Source: Dokdonia sp. Dokd-P16 (GTDB lineage: Bacteria > Bacteroidota > Bacteroidia > Flavobacteriales > Flavobacteriaceae). From it: a DNA stretch of 64,000 bases. Position 1 is the first letter of the stretch. The number at the start of each line of letters is the position of its first letter. This document shows positions 55,235-64,000 of the stretch, one piece after another. Where the stretch lies: positions 1,177,001-1,241,000 of the forward strand of contig NZ_CP029151.1 in assembly GCF_003095655.1 (NCBI RefSeq). The letters are read 5' to 3'. A program made the translations under genes and the position numbers. The notes beneath the pieces are model-generated. The model saw only the letters and a program-made list of their open reading frames with translations, had not been told where the DNA came from and did not search any database.

Positions 55235-55834
55235 ATGAAACAGTTACTTCCTTTTTTAATTATTCTTTCATTTATTATCACCACTTCTTGTAGCCAAAAA
55301 GAAGCTTCTCCAAAACCAAAAGAGAATGTAACATTAGTGGGCAATGACACCTTGACACTTGAAACTCCAAACAACCTTAAAGCTACCATACGACTTACTG
55401 CACAAGCACAAGAAGGAGTTAAAAACTGGTCGTTTTACAATGACCTCTCTGCCGCTGTTGATAGCCTACCATCTAATACTCTGGGTGAATTACGCCTTAA
55501 ATTAATAAATGTAGATGCCCTGTATATTAATCTAGAGCAAGCAGAAGAAGACCTAGCTCCAGTTACCCCAGAAGCAGTACAGACTAAAGCGGTAAATGCG
55601 CGTCTCGTTGCTATAGAGACTAAGGCAAAAGTGCTCCAAAACAGTGCCCAACTCAACACTCCAGTGGCAGAGGATATCTCTAGAAAAATTGGCGAACTTT
55701 ATAATGCCTACCAAGATCTAAATTTACAACTCAACGAACTTTTTGATACTAGCTTTAAAGACTTGCTAGAGGAGATAAAACAAGAAAATGAACAGGCTGC
55801 TAGTGAAAAGGCAGACGAGCTAATACCTAACTAA
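55235..55834 (+). CDS. Lipoprotein with helical domain, unknown function
   Basis: This 199-residue protein has a signal ending in a lipobox Cys (IILSFIITTSC). Most of the mature part is predicted long helices (DALYINLEQAEEDLAP, RKIGELYNAYQDLNLQLNELF) and it ends in an acidic tail. I recognise no family. It is 1 bp upstream of the NTF2-like gene and shares its promoter. Confidence 0.7.
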   Translation: MKQLLPFLIILSFIITTSCSQKEASPKPKENVTLVGNDTLTLETPNNLKATIRLTAQAQEGVKNWSFYNDLSAAVDSLPSNTLGELRLKLINVDALYINLEQAEEDLAPVTPEAVQTKAVNARLVAIETKAKVLQNSAQLNTPVAEDISRKIGELYNAYQDLNLQLNELFDTSFKDLLEEIKQENEQAASEKADELIPN

Positions 55835-55835
55835 C

Positions 55836-56339
55836 ATGAAAATCTTATTTGTATTCTTTGCGCTAACTATTAGTACCGCATACGGCCAAGACACATCTCT
55901 TATAAAAAAGGATATAGAAGTATCTCTTAATTCTTGGCACAAAGCAGCTGCAGATGCTGATTTTGAAGCGTATTTTGAATTAATGACGGATGACGCCGTT
56001 TTTGTTGGAACAGATGCAACAGAAAACTGGCAGCTAGAAGAATTTAAATCATTCTCAAAACCTTATTTTGACAAAGGCAAAGCATGGAGCTTTACAGCTA
56101 TTGAGCGTAATGTGTATTTATCTAGTAGTGATAATACCATCGCTTGGTTTGATGAACACCTTAGTACGCAAATGGGTATATGCAGAGGATCTGGAATTAT
56201 GAAGAAAATAGATGGGAAATGGAAAGTACAACACTATGTACTTTCTATCGCTGTACCTAATGAAAATGTCTCTACCCTTACTGCTCTTAAGAAGGAATGG
56301 GATACTAGGTATATAAAAGAGATCTTTAATAAAAATTAA
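55836..56339 (+). CDS. Secreted NTF2-like (SnoaL) protein
   Basis: This 167-residue protein has a signal peptide (to YGQD) and an NTF2-like domain (SLNSWHKAAADADFEAYFELMTDDAVFVG, ENWQLEEFKSFSKPYF). WFDEHLSTQMGICRGSGIMKKIDGKWKVQHYVLSI fits the calcium/calmodulin kinase association or SnoaL-like fold. Enzymatic role is unknown. It ends a two-gene transcript. Confidence 0.82.
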   Translation: MKILFVFFALTISTAYGQDTSLIKKDIEVSLNSWHKAAADADFEAYFELMTDDAVFVGTDATENWQLEEFKSFSKPYFDKGKAWSFTAIERNVYLSSSDNTIAWFDEHLSTQMGICRGSGIMKKIDGKWKVQHYVLSIAVPNENVSTLTALKKEWDTRYIKEIFNKN

Positions 56340-56454
56340 GCTGAATCCAAACGTTCATTGTTAAAATCTCACCTTGAGATTGTATTTATTAGATTTTTCA
56401 TAGCTTTTTAGGCATTTTACATCGATATAATTATGCAATAATGACTATGCGTAT

Positions 56455-56462
56455 TATATTTG
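56455..56462 (+). promoter_or_regulatory. Putative -7 element TATATTTG for the secreted propeller gene
   Basis: Exact TAnnTTTG, 20 bp before the ATG at 56482. Predicted start near 56469; no -33 TTG. Confidence 0.45.
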
Positions 56463-56481
56463 ATATTCAATAAAATAAACT

Positions 56482-59400
56482 ATGAAAAAACTACTACTAT
56501 TTACATTATGTTTGGTCACATTTATGACCAATGCTCAAATAGGATCGACTGCACCATGGATGGCGCCGTTTAATGATTCTAATCGAAGCACAGAACCTAC
56601 TTTTCAAGAAATTGTTGATTCCTTTGATGCCTACTGGGAAGGAAAAGATGAAACAGTCAAAGGAAGCGGTTATAAGCCTTTTAAAAGATGGGAATCTCTG
56701 TATGCAAATTACCTGAATGAAGATGGCACTGTCATGTCACAAAAGCAACTTTGGGATGTTTGGCAAGAAATTAATAGTCAATCAAGGTCTACGCAAGCAG
56801 ATGATAGCGACTGGAGAAATATAGGTCCACTTACACATACTAATACCGGCTCTTGGTCTGCTGGTCAGGGACGTGTCAATGCATTTGCAGTAGATCCTAC
56901 AAATCCAAATACACTCTTCGTAGGAACACCTGCAGGTGGAATTTGGAAATCTAAAGATGCTGGAGACTCTTGGATCCCGCTTACAGATCAACTTCCTCAA
57001 ATTGGAGTTTCAGGTATTGCTATCGATCCTACCGATACTGATATCATATATATCGCCACTGGTGATGATGATGCTGGAGACTCGACAAGTATAGGCGTTA
57101 TGAAATCTACGGATGGAGGTGCTACGTGGAACACTACAGGTCTTAATGAGAATAATAGTCCAACGACTATGAATGAAATTTATTTTGACCCAGCAGATAG
57201 TAAGACCCTATGGGTTGCTACGAGTACTGGTATTTTCAAGACTGTAGATAGTGGTGCAAATTGGGATAATGTACTCGGCGGAAACTTTGACGACTTAAAG
57301 GTTAAACCAGGTAGCTCAGATGTTTTATATGCAGCAGATGCATCAAGAATATTTAGAACACTTGATGGTGGAGATACTTGGTCAAATATATCTTCCGGGA
57401 CTATCTCAGGTGCAGCAAGATTAGTTATGGACGTAACTCCAGCAAATCCGGATGTGTTGTATGTTTTTAAATCAGATAACACTTTTGGAGCTGGTAACAT
57501 TTACAAATCATCAAATAGTGGAGATTCATTTACTCAAACTTTTGCAGGTGGTGAAGATATTTTTGGAAGCACACAGGCGTGGTTTGACTTTGCATTTGCA
57601 GTATCGGATACGAACGAAAATGAATTATATACTGGTGTTTTGAATGTATGGAAATCTACAAATGGTGGTGTCAGTTTTACTCAATTAAATAACTGGAATG
57701 CTCCAAATACTCCTTCTTACACGCATGCAGATATTCATAATTTAAGATTTATAAATGGAACTCTATACTGTGGAAGCGATGGCGGTTTTTACAGCTCTAA
57801 TGATGGAGGAGTAAACTTTACTAGTCACACAGATGGCCTAGCTATTGGTCAGTTTTATAGAATTGATGTAGCACCAGAAGATGCTTCTATTATATCTGGA
57901 GGTCTTCAAGATAATGGTGGTTACGCACGTAAAAATGGTATGTGGCAAAATTATTACGGAGCAGATGGTATGGAAAATATCTATGACCCAAATGATCCAT
58001 CTAAAGTATATGGCTTCATACAATCTGGAGGTGGGCCTTATTTTTCAAATGACGGAGGTGCTTCGCTTTCTGGATCGTTTGCATCACCGGAGACTGGAAA
58101 CTGGATAACACCCCTAGCTTTTGCTAAGGATAAGAGGCTATATGCAGGTTACACTAGAGTTTATGAACTTGATTTTTGCTCTAATTCTTGGGTACAAAAA
58201 TCATCGTCATTTGGCTCACGCATAGACCTATTAGAAACGGATCCTAACGATGCTTCTATTATGTATGTAACTGTTAATGGAGCTTTATATAAAAGTTCAA
58301 ATAGTGGTGCAGACTTCACTGTTTTGAGATCATTTCCTGAAGATATTTCGTCATTAGAAGTGAAGAATGGGGATAGTAATACGCTATATATAGTTACGGG
58401 AGGAACATCTGGTAAGGTATATGAAGCAACAATAACAGATAATACAATTACGGTAAATGATATTACAGGTTCTCTACCAGAAGTACCAAAACTGGTTATT
58501 AAACATCAAAGTAATCACTCTGAAAATCCATTATTTTTAGGGACTGCACTTGGCATTTGGAAATATGATGACATCACTAATGACTGGGAAACATTCGATA
58601 ATGGACTGCCAAACACAGCCGTACGTGACTTAGATGTAAACGAATTTAACGGGGTTCTTACAGCAGGAACTTATGGACGTGGTATCTGGCAAACAGATAT
58701 TGATACACAGCCGCTATCTTCAGACGTTGCAGCGACATCGCTAGCACCTCTAAATAATCAGGTAATATCTTGTGGAGAAAATCCTACTGAAATAACATTC
58801 AGAAATAATGGAACCTCTTCTATAACGGAAGCAACTATAACTTATGAAGCTGGAGGCATTCAAAACACCATGCAATGGACAGGAAATCTTGCTACTCAAG
58901 AAGAGACTACTATAGAGTTACCAATATTAGGACTACCTGTAGGAACTTATGAATTAATAGCTCAAATAACTACTAATGGCGATCAAGTAGAAGATAACAA
59001 TGAGAAAAGAACTTCTATAGCTATCAATGAAGTAGGCGAAATCTATGTAGTGAATGATTTTGAAACACCAGAGAATAATTTACTTGTTCTTACAGACAAT
59101 GCAAATGCGTCTTGCGATACTTCGGCACACACATGGCAGAGAGGAATTCCTAGTGGAACTTTATTAAATCAAGCTGCATCTGGTCAGAATGTTTATGCTA
59201 CAAATCTTAGTGGTGACCATGGCAGTAATATTAAAGAATATCTTACCACTAAATGTTATGACATATCATCCTTAGAAATACCAGAACTATCTTTCAAAAT
59301 GGCTTTCGAATTAGAATTGGATTGGGATATTATGTATGTAGAATATACTCTAGATGACGGATCTACTTGGAATATTCTAGGTACAGCAAATGATCCTAAC

Positions 59401-59877
59401 TGGTATAATAGTGATACACTTCCAGACACTAACTGTTTTAATTGCCCTGGAGCACAATGGACTGGAACTAACGCATCATTTAATAATTATAGCTACGATC
59501 TTAGTGCATTTGCAGCAGAAACTAGTATGATCTTTCGTTTTGTATTTCATTCTGATCAAAACACCGTGGAAGAAGGCGTTGTAATCGATGATTTACAGAT
59601 AGGTGCTGAACAGCTCTCTATCGAAGATGCCGTACTAGAAGGACTAAGTATCTATCCTAATCCATCTACTGCTATTTTTAATATACAGTGGCCTGCAGAA
59701 CAATCATTATCCATAGAGGTATTTGATATTTTAGGTAAGTCTGTTATTAAGAGGTTTGATATGCCTCAAGGGTCAAGTAATTACCCACTAGACATGAGCA
59801 CATTTGCATCAGGCTTATATCTCATTAAACTAAACACTGACAAACAACAAATTACTCAAAAATTAATTTTAAAATAA
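56482..59877 (+). CDS. Secreted sialidase/VPS10-like beta-propeller protein with T9SS sorting domain
   Basis: This 1131-residue protein starts with a signal peptide (to TNAQ). Repeated Asp-box motifs (KSKDAGDSW, KSTDGGATW, KTVDSGANW, RTLDGGDTW, KSTNGGVSF) form a BNR or VPS10-like propeller over about residues 110-740. A CARDB-like domain (about 755-860), a jellyroll-like domain with ISFKMAFELELDWDIM, and a type A T9SS C-terminal domain (IYPNPSTAIFNI to QKLILK) follow. It is exported across the outer membrane by the PorZ-dependent system. A carbohydrate or protein ligand is possible; catalysis cannot be claimed. Confidence 0.9.
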   Translation: MKKLLLFTLCLVTFMTNAQIGSTAPWMAPFNDSNRSTEPTFQEIVDSFDAYWEGKDETVKGSGYKPFKRWESLYANYLNEDGTVMSQKQLWDVWQEINSQSRSTQADDSDWRNIGPLTHTNTGSWSAGQGRVNAFAVDPTNPNTLFVGTPAGGIWKSKDAGDSWIPLTDQLPQIGVSGIAIDPTDTDIIYIATGDDDAGDSTSIGVMKSTDGGATWNTTGLNENNSPTTMNEIYFDPADSKTLWVATSTGIFKTVDSGANWDNVLGGNFDDLKVKPGSSDVLYAADASRIFRTLDGGDTWSNISSGTISGAARLVMDVTPANPDVLYVFKSDNTFGAGNIYKSSNSGDSFTQTFAGGEDIFGSTQAWFDFAFAVSDTNENELYTGVLNVWKSTNGGVSFTQLNNWNAPNTPSYTHADIHNLRFINGTLYCGSDGGFYSSNDGGVNFTSHTDGLAIGQFYRIDVAPEDASIISGGLQDNGGYARKNGMWQNYYGADGMENIYDPNDPSKVYGFIQSGGGPYFSNDGGASLSGSFASPETGNWITPLAFAKDKRLYAGYTRVYELDFCSNSWVQKSSSFGSRIDLLETDPNDASIMYVTVNGALYKSSNSGADFTVLRSFPEDISSLEVKNGDSNTLYIVTGGTSGKVYEATITDNTITVNDITGSLPEVPKLVIKHQSNHSENPLFLGTALGIWKYDDITNDWETFDNGLPNTAVRDLDVNEFNGVLTAGTYGRGIWQTDIDTQPLSSDVAATSLAPLNNQVISCGENPTEITFRNNGTSSITEATITYEAGGIQNTMQWTGNLATQEETTIELPILGLPVGTYELIAQITTNGDQVEDNNEKRTSIAINEVGEIYVVNDFETPENNLLVLTDNANASCDTSAHTWQRGIPSGTLLNQAASGQNVYATNLSGDHGSNIKEYLTTKCYDISSLEIPELSFKMAFELELDWDIMYVEYTLDDGSTWNILGTANDPNWYNSDTLPDTNCFNCPGAQWTGTNASFNNYSYDLSAFAAETSMIFRFVFHSDQNTVEEGVVIDDLQIGAEQLSIEDAVLEGLSIYPNPSTAIFNIQWPAEQSLSIEVFDILGKSVIKRFDMPQGSSNYPLDMSTFASGLYLIKLNTDKQQITQKLILK

Positions 59878-59881
59878 TTAC

Positions 59882-59909
59882 AAAAGCCCTCTTCACAGAG
59901 GGCTTTTTT
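59882..59909 (+). terminator. Strong intrinsic terminator after the secreted propeller gene
   Basis: AAAAGCCCTCT (59882-59892) pairs with AGAGGGCTTTT (59897-59907) around TCAC, then T residues. Confidence 0.93.
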
Positions 59910-59974
59910 GATTGCTTATGTAACATTTAAAATTTAATTTCGTCCCATTCAAAATAACCTAATAACGTTACTCT

Positions 59975-62035
59975 ATGAAACTCTATAAATCGGCTGCAAT
60001 TGTGGCTACTTGTGCTCTTACGCTTGTAAGCTGTAAGACAGAAGAAACAAAAGAGACAGCTCAAGTTGAAAAAATTCCTGGTATTGTACTAGAGAATATG
60101 GATACTACGGTTGCTCCTAATCAAGACTTTTACAATTATGTAAATGGATCTTGGATGAAAAACACTGAAATTCCAGATGACCGCACTAGCTGGGGAGGAT
60201 TTTCTGTACTGCGTAAAGCTACAGATGCAGATGTTTTAGAAATACTTGCTGAGGCTGAAAAAAGCGGAACATACACAGCAGGTACAGATCAAGCAAAAGC
60301 GCTGGCAATTTATAATACTAAGCTAGATACCGTAGCGCGTAATAAAGCCGGGCTTACACCTCTACAACCTGCATTAGATGCAATTGCTAGTGTAACAAAC
60401 TTAAGTGAGTTACAGACAGTTTTAGCTACTAATCCTGCTGTATCATCACCATTCTTAAGTATAGGAGCCGGAGCAGATCTTAATGATAGCTCTATGAATA
60501 CCGTTTACTTAGGGGCAAATGGTCTTGGTCTTCCAGATCGTGATTACTATATTCTAGAAGATGGGAAATCTAAAGAAATTCGTGTAGAATATGTAAAACA
60601 TATCTCACGCATGCTTCAAATGCTAGGAGATTCTGAAGCAGACGCAACTGCCGCTGCCGATAAAATCCTTGCAATGGAAACTGCGCTAGCGACTCCAAGA
60701 TTAGATAAAGTAGAGAGCCGTGATGCTCGTAACTTTAACAACCCACGTTCTGTCGCTCAGGCAGACGAGATGCTCACATCTATAGATCTTAAAAAGATGA
60801 TTGCAGATCTTGGTATTAAGAAGGATTTTGACACGCTTCTTGTCACACAATTAAAGTACACAGAAGCTTTAGACACATTCCTTAAAAAAACTTCAATAGA
60901 AGATATCAAAACGCTCGTACGTTGGGATACATTTAATAGTTCTGCAGGAAGATTGAGTACTGATATAGAAACTGCAAATTGGGAATTTTATAGCAAATAC
61001 TTAAGCGGCGCAAAAAAACAACGCCCAGCAGATGAGCGTGCACTTGCAACAGTAAATGGTTCTCTAGGAGAAGCGCTAGGACAATTATATGTAGATGCTA
61101 AGTTTCCACCTGAAGCAAAGGCAAAAGCAGAAACAATGATTGCAAATGTTATTGATGCTTACAAAGCTCGTATCCAAAAATTAGACTGGATGGGTGCAGA
61201 GACTAAAGAAAAGGCTATCGAAAAGCTTGATAAATTTACAGTGAAAATTGCATATCCAGACAAGTGGGAAGATTACTCGACAATGGATGTAGCTGCAGAT
61301 AAGACGTACTTTGAAAATATGACTGCAGTTGGAAAATGGGGCCAACTTAAAAATTATGATGAAATAGGTGAGCCAGTAGATAAGTCTAAGTGGGGAATGT
61401 CTCCTCAGACTGTTAATGCTTACTTCAATCCACTTAACAATGAAATTGTATTTCCAGCAGCAATACTTCAACCACCATTTTACAACTACACAGCAGATGA
61501 GGCTGTAAATTATGGAGGAATTGGAGCTGTAATTGGTCACGAGATCTCTCACGCTTTTGATGATAGCGGATCACGTTTTGACGCAGATGGAAACCTTAAA
61601 AATTGGTGGACTGCCGAAGATCTTGAGGCATTTACAACTCGTGGTAATGCACTTGCAGAGCAGTACAGCGCTGTAGAGGTACTTGATAGCGTTTACGTTA
61701 ACGGAAAATTCACGCTAGGTGAAAACATAGGTGACTTAGGTGGTGTACTTGGAGCTTATGATGGATTACAGAAATACTATGCAGAGAATGGACGTCCAGA
61801 AAACATTGACGGGTTTACTCCTGAGCAACGTTTCTTCATGTCTTGGGCAACAGTATGGAGAACAAAGAGCCGTGATGAAGCATTAAGAACACAAGTAAAG
61901 ACAGACCCACACTCTCCAGGAATGGTACGTGCGGTACAACCTTTGTTAAATGTTGATGCTTTCTACGAAGCTTTTGATATTAAAGAAGGAGATGCAAATT
62001 ACCTAGCTCCTGAGAAGAGAGTTCGTATTTGGTAA
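59975..62035 (+). CDS. M13 (neprilysin-type) metallopeptidase lipoprotein
   Basis: This 686-residue protein has a lipoprotein signal ending in SCK (LTLVSC). The zinc motif VIGHEISHAFDDSG supplies two His ligands, and GENIGDLGGV supplies the Glu ligand. NAYFNPLNNEIVFPAAILQPPF is the substrate-binding segment, and the C-terminal VRAVQPLLNVDAFYEAFDIKEGD is typical of M13. It should cut peptides in the periplasm or at the cell surface. It has its own strong terminator. Confidence 0.95.
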   Translation: MKLYKSAAIVATCALTLVSCKTEETKETAQVEKIPGIVLENMDTTVAPNQDFYNYVNGSWMKNTEIPDDRTSWGGFSVLRKATDADVLEILAEAEKSGTYTAGTDQAKALAIYNTKLDTVARNKAGLTPLQPALDAIASVTNLSELQTVLATNPAVSSPFLSIGAGADLNDSSMNTVYLGANGLGLPDRDYYILEDGKSKEIRVEYVKHISRMLQMLGDSEADATAAADKILAMETALATPRLDKVESRDARNFNNPRSVAQADEMLTSIDLKKMIADLGIKKDFDTLLVTQLKYTEALDTFLKKTSIEDIKTLVRWDTFNSSAGRLSTDIETANWEFYSKYLSGAKKQRPADERALATVNGSLGEALGQLYVDAKFPPEAKAKAETMIANVIDAYKARIQKLDWMGAETKEKAIEKLDKFTVKIAYPDKWEDYSTMDVAADKTYFENMTAVGKWGQLKNYDEIGEPVDKSKWGMSPQTVNAYFNPLNNEIVFPAAILQPPFYNYTADEAVNYGGIGAVIGHEISHAFDDSGSRFDADGNLKNWWTAEDLEAFTTRGNALAEQYSAVEVLDSVYVNGKFTLGENIGDLGGVLGAYDGLQKYYAENGRPENIDGFTPEQRFFMSWATVWRTKSRDEALRTQVKTDPHSPGMVRAVQPLLNVDAFYEAFDIKEGDANYLAPEKRVRIW

Positions 62036-62046
62036 TATAATATATT

Positions 62047-62061
62047 CGCTTTCGCGAAAAC
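62047..62061. repeat. Partial dispersed palindrome (CGCTTTCGCGAAAAC)
   Basis: Intergenic, 12 bp after the M13 stop and directly before its terminator. Shares 17 bases (62045-62061) with the copy in the asd leader. Confidence 0.85.
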
Positions 62062-62064
62062 AAG

Positions 62065-62091
62065 AACCGCCTCAATCGAGGCGGTTTTTTT
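62065..62091 (+). terminator. Strong intrinsic terminator after the M13 peptidase
   Basis: AACCGCCTC (62065-62073) pairs with GAGGCGGTT (62078-62086) around AATC, then T residues to 62091. Confidence 0.93.
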
Positions 62092-62110
62092 ATGCGTATT
62101 ACTTTCGTTA

Positions 62111-62914
62111 TTAAAGGTGCACCGTAAACTCGTAATTTAAAACACTATCAACCGTAATACTATCTATCTGCTTAAAGGATAAGGATTCTTCTTGACTATA
62201 TTCTGGCGGCTCAAGACCCAACTCAATAGCCTGCTTTGTATAGTATTCTTTTTTTGTAGGGTGACTAGGAGACACTGCATTTATAATGTGACCAAAGGCA
62301 TTTTGCTTGATTATCGCTGTTAAAATCCCAATGCAGTCATCGCGATGTATCATATTAACTGGAGCATCACCATTAGTTAGACCTTTACGACCCGCTAAAA
62401 ATTTAACAGGGTTTCTACTGCCACCAAACAATCCTCCAAAACGAACAACCGTTGTCTCAAAAGCAGGGGTATTAAAGAATATCTGCTCTACATCATACAA
62501 CTGCTTAGCTGCATTTGTATCAGGTTGTGGAGCATCTTTCTCTGTCACCTTACCTTGTGCATCATCATAGACGGAGGTACTACTTATAAGAATCACCTTT
62601 TTAACCTCAGACCGTTCAATCAGATGTAGAAAATGCGCCATTTTAAGAGCATAATTTGCACCTGTGTTCTTTCTCAAACCTGGCGGGATCATAATGAGTA
62701 GCACATCTGTATCTGCAAGCAAAGTTTCTACTAAACCTGAGACACCAGTTTCTGCTATTATTACGGGATATGCAGCGATATTGCTTCTTGTAAGATCTTT
62801 TGCCTTCTCTGCATCTGTCACACTTCCTTTTACTGTGTACCCCATAAGATGGAGTCTCGTAGCAAGTGCTTTACCAAGCCATCCTAAACCTGCAATTGTA
62901 ATTTTTTTATTCAT
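62111..62914 (-). CDS. YeeZ-like NAD(P)-dependent epimerase/dehydratase
   Basis: This 267-residue atypical SDR has the cofactor motif AGLGWLGKALATRL, ILISSTSVYDD, VVRFGGLFGG and NMIHRDDCIGILTAII, as in the YeeZ family. No clear YxxxK pair is present, so it may not be a catalytic dehydrogenase. It is a single gene, convergent with the M13 peptidase and preceded by a 93-bp gap. Confidence 0.8.
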   Translation of the reverse strand: MNKKITIAGLGWLGKALATRLHLMGYTVKGSVTDAEKAKDLTRSNIAAYPVIIAETGVSGLVETLLADTDVLLIMIPPGLRKNTGANYALKMAHFLHLIERSEVKKVILISSTSVYDDAQGKVTEKDAPQPDTNAAKQLYDVEQIFFNTPAFETTVVRFGGLFGGSRNPVKFLAGRKGLTNGDAPVNMIHRDDCIGILTAIIKQNAFGHIINAVSPSHPTKKEYYTKQAIELGLEPPEYSQEESLSFKQIDSITVDSVLNYEFTVHL

Positions 62915-63007
62915 CTATTTTCTAGTAATAACTAGGGTGTTCGTTTAAATCTTCAGCAGCAACTATAATAAGTAGTTACTTCTATACTCTTGTCGAGAAT
63001 TACATTA

Positions 63008-64000
63008 CTATTTTACACCAGCGTTGATGCTATCTTTTTTTGCTTTCGCGAAAGCGTACTCAGCAATATCAATCGTACGCTCAACTATGATCGCGTCGTT
63101 AGGTACAAATGGTTTTGGCATCGTAGTATTAGGCCTCGCAGAAACTGTAAATTTTGGGTTTTCTAATAAATCATACGAGAACTCCTTGAGCGTAAACTTA
63201 GGACTCACACCTTCTGGCACTGCAAATGTAAACTCCAGCTTGTCATTTTTACCTCTGTAGTAGCTCAAAATCCCTTTACTACCTCGTTTCTTATAAAGCG
63301 TCTCAGTACTATCTGCATTTACAGCAACACCATTCCAAGAAATGTGCTGTAAAGGAGTTTCTATAGCTGTATACATACGCATTTGATGCACAGTACGATT
63401 AGGTGTGACTGTAAGTGTCATGTACCTCAACCCATCTACCAGCGTGTCTTTATCTAGCTGCACCGTACTTTCTGGCAAATCAATTACAGCAGTTTCCTTT
63501 GCATAGGTATATGGAGTATTATACTTACTACCTGCAGCATTACCTATGTACATAGCTGCTTGTTCTGGGTTTTCTCCTAGATATCCTTTGGTCCAGTCAT
63601 CAAGCGACTTATTATATGTTGCCCAGTATGCTCTATTTGTATCTGTATTTTGATAATAAATAAGACTATTAGGTGCTTGACGATCTACTGCAGCATCTGA
63701 GTTCATGTGAGCAATCCCAAAACAAATGAGTGCTCCTAGCAAACTCAAATATGCCAAGAACTTCTTGTTTCTATATAAGCCAAATACTGGCAATACTAAT
63801 CCAAAAAGGAGTATTAAAAAGATAACACTCGCATAGAGCATATCTGGTCCTAAACCTACAGGAAAGAATTGCACTAACGGGGCTAATAAAAATATAGCTG
63901 GAGCACACAGTAAGACAAGTAACAGCACACTAGGCTTACGTTGCGCTATAAGCACATAGAAAGCAATTAACCCAAAATATACAGGAATGATAAAAAAGGC
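63008..64000 (-). CDS. C-terminal part of a multi-pass membrane protein, possibly an M28-type peptidase
   Basis: The frame is open to the window edge; the GTG at 63955 is internal, since codons to 64000 continue as hydrophobic residues (AFFIIPVYFGLIAFY). Four TM helices are followed by a soluble C-terminal domain (LPESTVQLDKDTL, LRYMTLTVTPNRTVHQMRMY). The order of several TM helices plus a terminal extracytoplasmic domain recalls M28 membrane peptidases (FXNA-like), but no zinc motif is in the visible part. A palindrome copy (63041-63056) encodes YAFAKAKK, 15 residues before the stop. Confidence 0.6.
   Translation of the reverse strand, partial: AFFIIPVYFGLIAFYVLIAQRKPSVLLLVLLCAPAIFLLAPLVQFFPVGLGPDMLYASVIFLILLFGLVLPVFGLYRNKKFLAYLSLLGALICFGIAHMNSDAAVDRQAPNSLIYYQNTDTNRAYWATYNKSLDDWTKGYLGENPEQAAMYIGNAAGSKYNTPYTYAKETAVIDLPESTVQLDKDTLVDGLRYMTLTVTPNRTVHQMRMYTAIETPLQHISWNGVAVNADSTETLYKKRGSKGILSYYRGKNDKLEFTFAVPEGVSPKFTLKEFSYDLLENPKFTVSARPNTTMPKPFVPNDAIIVERTIDIAEYAFAKAKKDSINAGVK
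63041..63056. repeat. Dispersed palindrome copy (TGCTTTCGCGAAAGCG), coding (AFAKA)
   Basis: Near the 3' end of the partial membrane-protein gene; one outer base differs. Confidence 0.95.

Noticed and set aside
63008-63955. Complete gene starting at the GTG at 63955
   Set aside because: The frame stays open with membrane-helix codons to base 64000, so the gene continues beyond the window.

Overview
The window looks like chromosomal backbone of a marine flavobacterium (Bacteroidota, Flavobacteriaceae), most likely close to Dokdonia/Krokinobacter. The genus is inferred from remembered gene content, not from a search. Supporting signs are a PorZ-recO pair and type IX secretion C-terminal sorting domains, TonB-dependent receptors, a complete Bat (aerotolerance) operon, an SDR-type L-threonine dehydrogenase, TAnnTTTG-like -7 promoter elements and frequent TTG start codons. 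I see no tRNA, rRNA, CRISPR array, insertion sequence, prophage or integrase, and no intergenic gap above 300 bp (the largest, 49950-50234, is 285 bp).

Layout. 1-2329: 3' part of an outer-membrane receptor-like protein. 2332-8111 (-): zinc-ribbon protein, NudK-type Nudix hydrolase, orphan histidine kinase, metallophosphatase, AlbA_2-domain protein, SDR and aldo/keto reductases. 8280-17498 (+): moxR, DUF58, a DUF4381-like protein, batA, batB, batC, batD, batE. 17756-22411 (+): a small membrane protein, then SulP transporter, beta-carbonic anhydrase, SulP transporter, a probable bicarbonate uptake and hydration group. 22466-25141: CvpA, pheS and two small conserved proteins. 25186-33914 (-): DUF3667, gpsA, prolyl oligopeptidase, DoxX, CAT-like acetyltransferase, asd, mscL, alr, tdk. 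34028-36931 (+): two unknowns, DoxX-like, rsmI, UDG. 36928-43858 (-): TonB receptor, recO, porZ, gdhA. 44069-54161: beta-barrel protein, PLP trans-sulfuration enzyme, lipoprotein, DinB, ArsC-like, EamA, FemAB-like, SnoaL-like, thioesterase, TetR, YheT-like hydrolase, azurin, ArfB and a 44-codon DUF2256 gene. 54171-64000: threonine dehydrogenase, lipoprotein, NTF2-like, a 1131-residue secreted beta-propeller protein, M13 peptidase, a YeeZ-like SDR and a partial membrane protein.

The most striking signal is not a gene. A 14-bp perfect palindrome, GCTTTCGCGAAAGC (usually the 16-mer CGCTTTCGCGAAAGCG), occurs 17 times in 64 kb, with 3 one-sided partial copies and 3 more diverged relatives. About 1e-4 exact copies would be expected by chance at 40% GC. 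Copies lie in convergent, tandem and divergent gaps and inside reading frames, where they usually encode Ala-Phe-Ala-Lys-Ala. They are spaced quasi-regularly, about one per 3.2 kb, with interval CV near 0.4. This resembles a highly iterated palindrome, a DNA-uptake-type sequence or a chromosome-organising site; nothing in the window identifies the protein that reads it.
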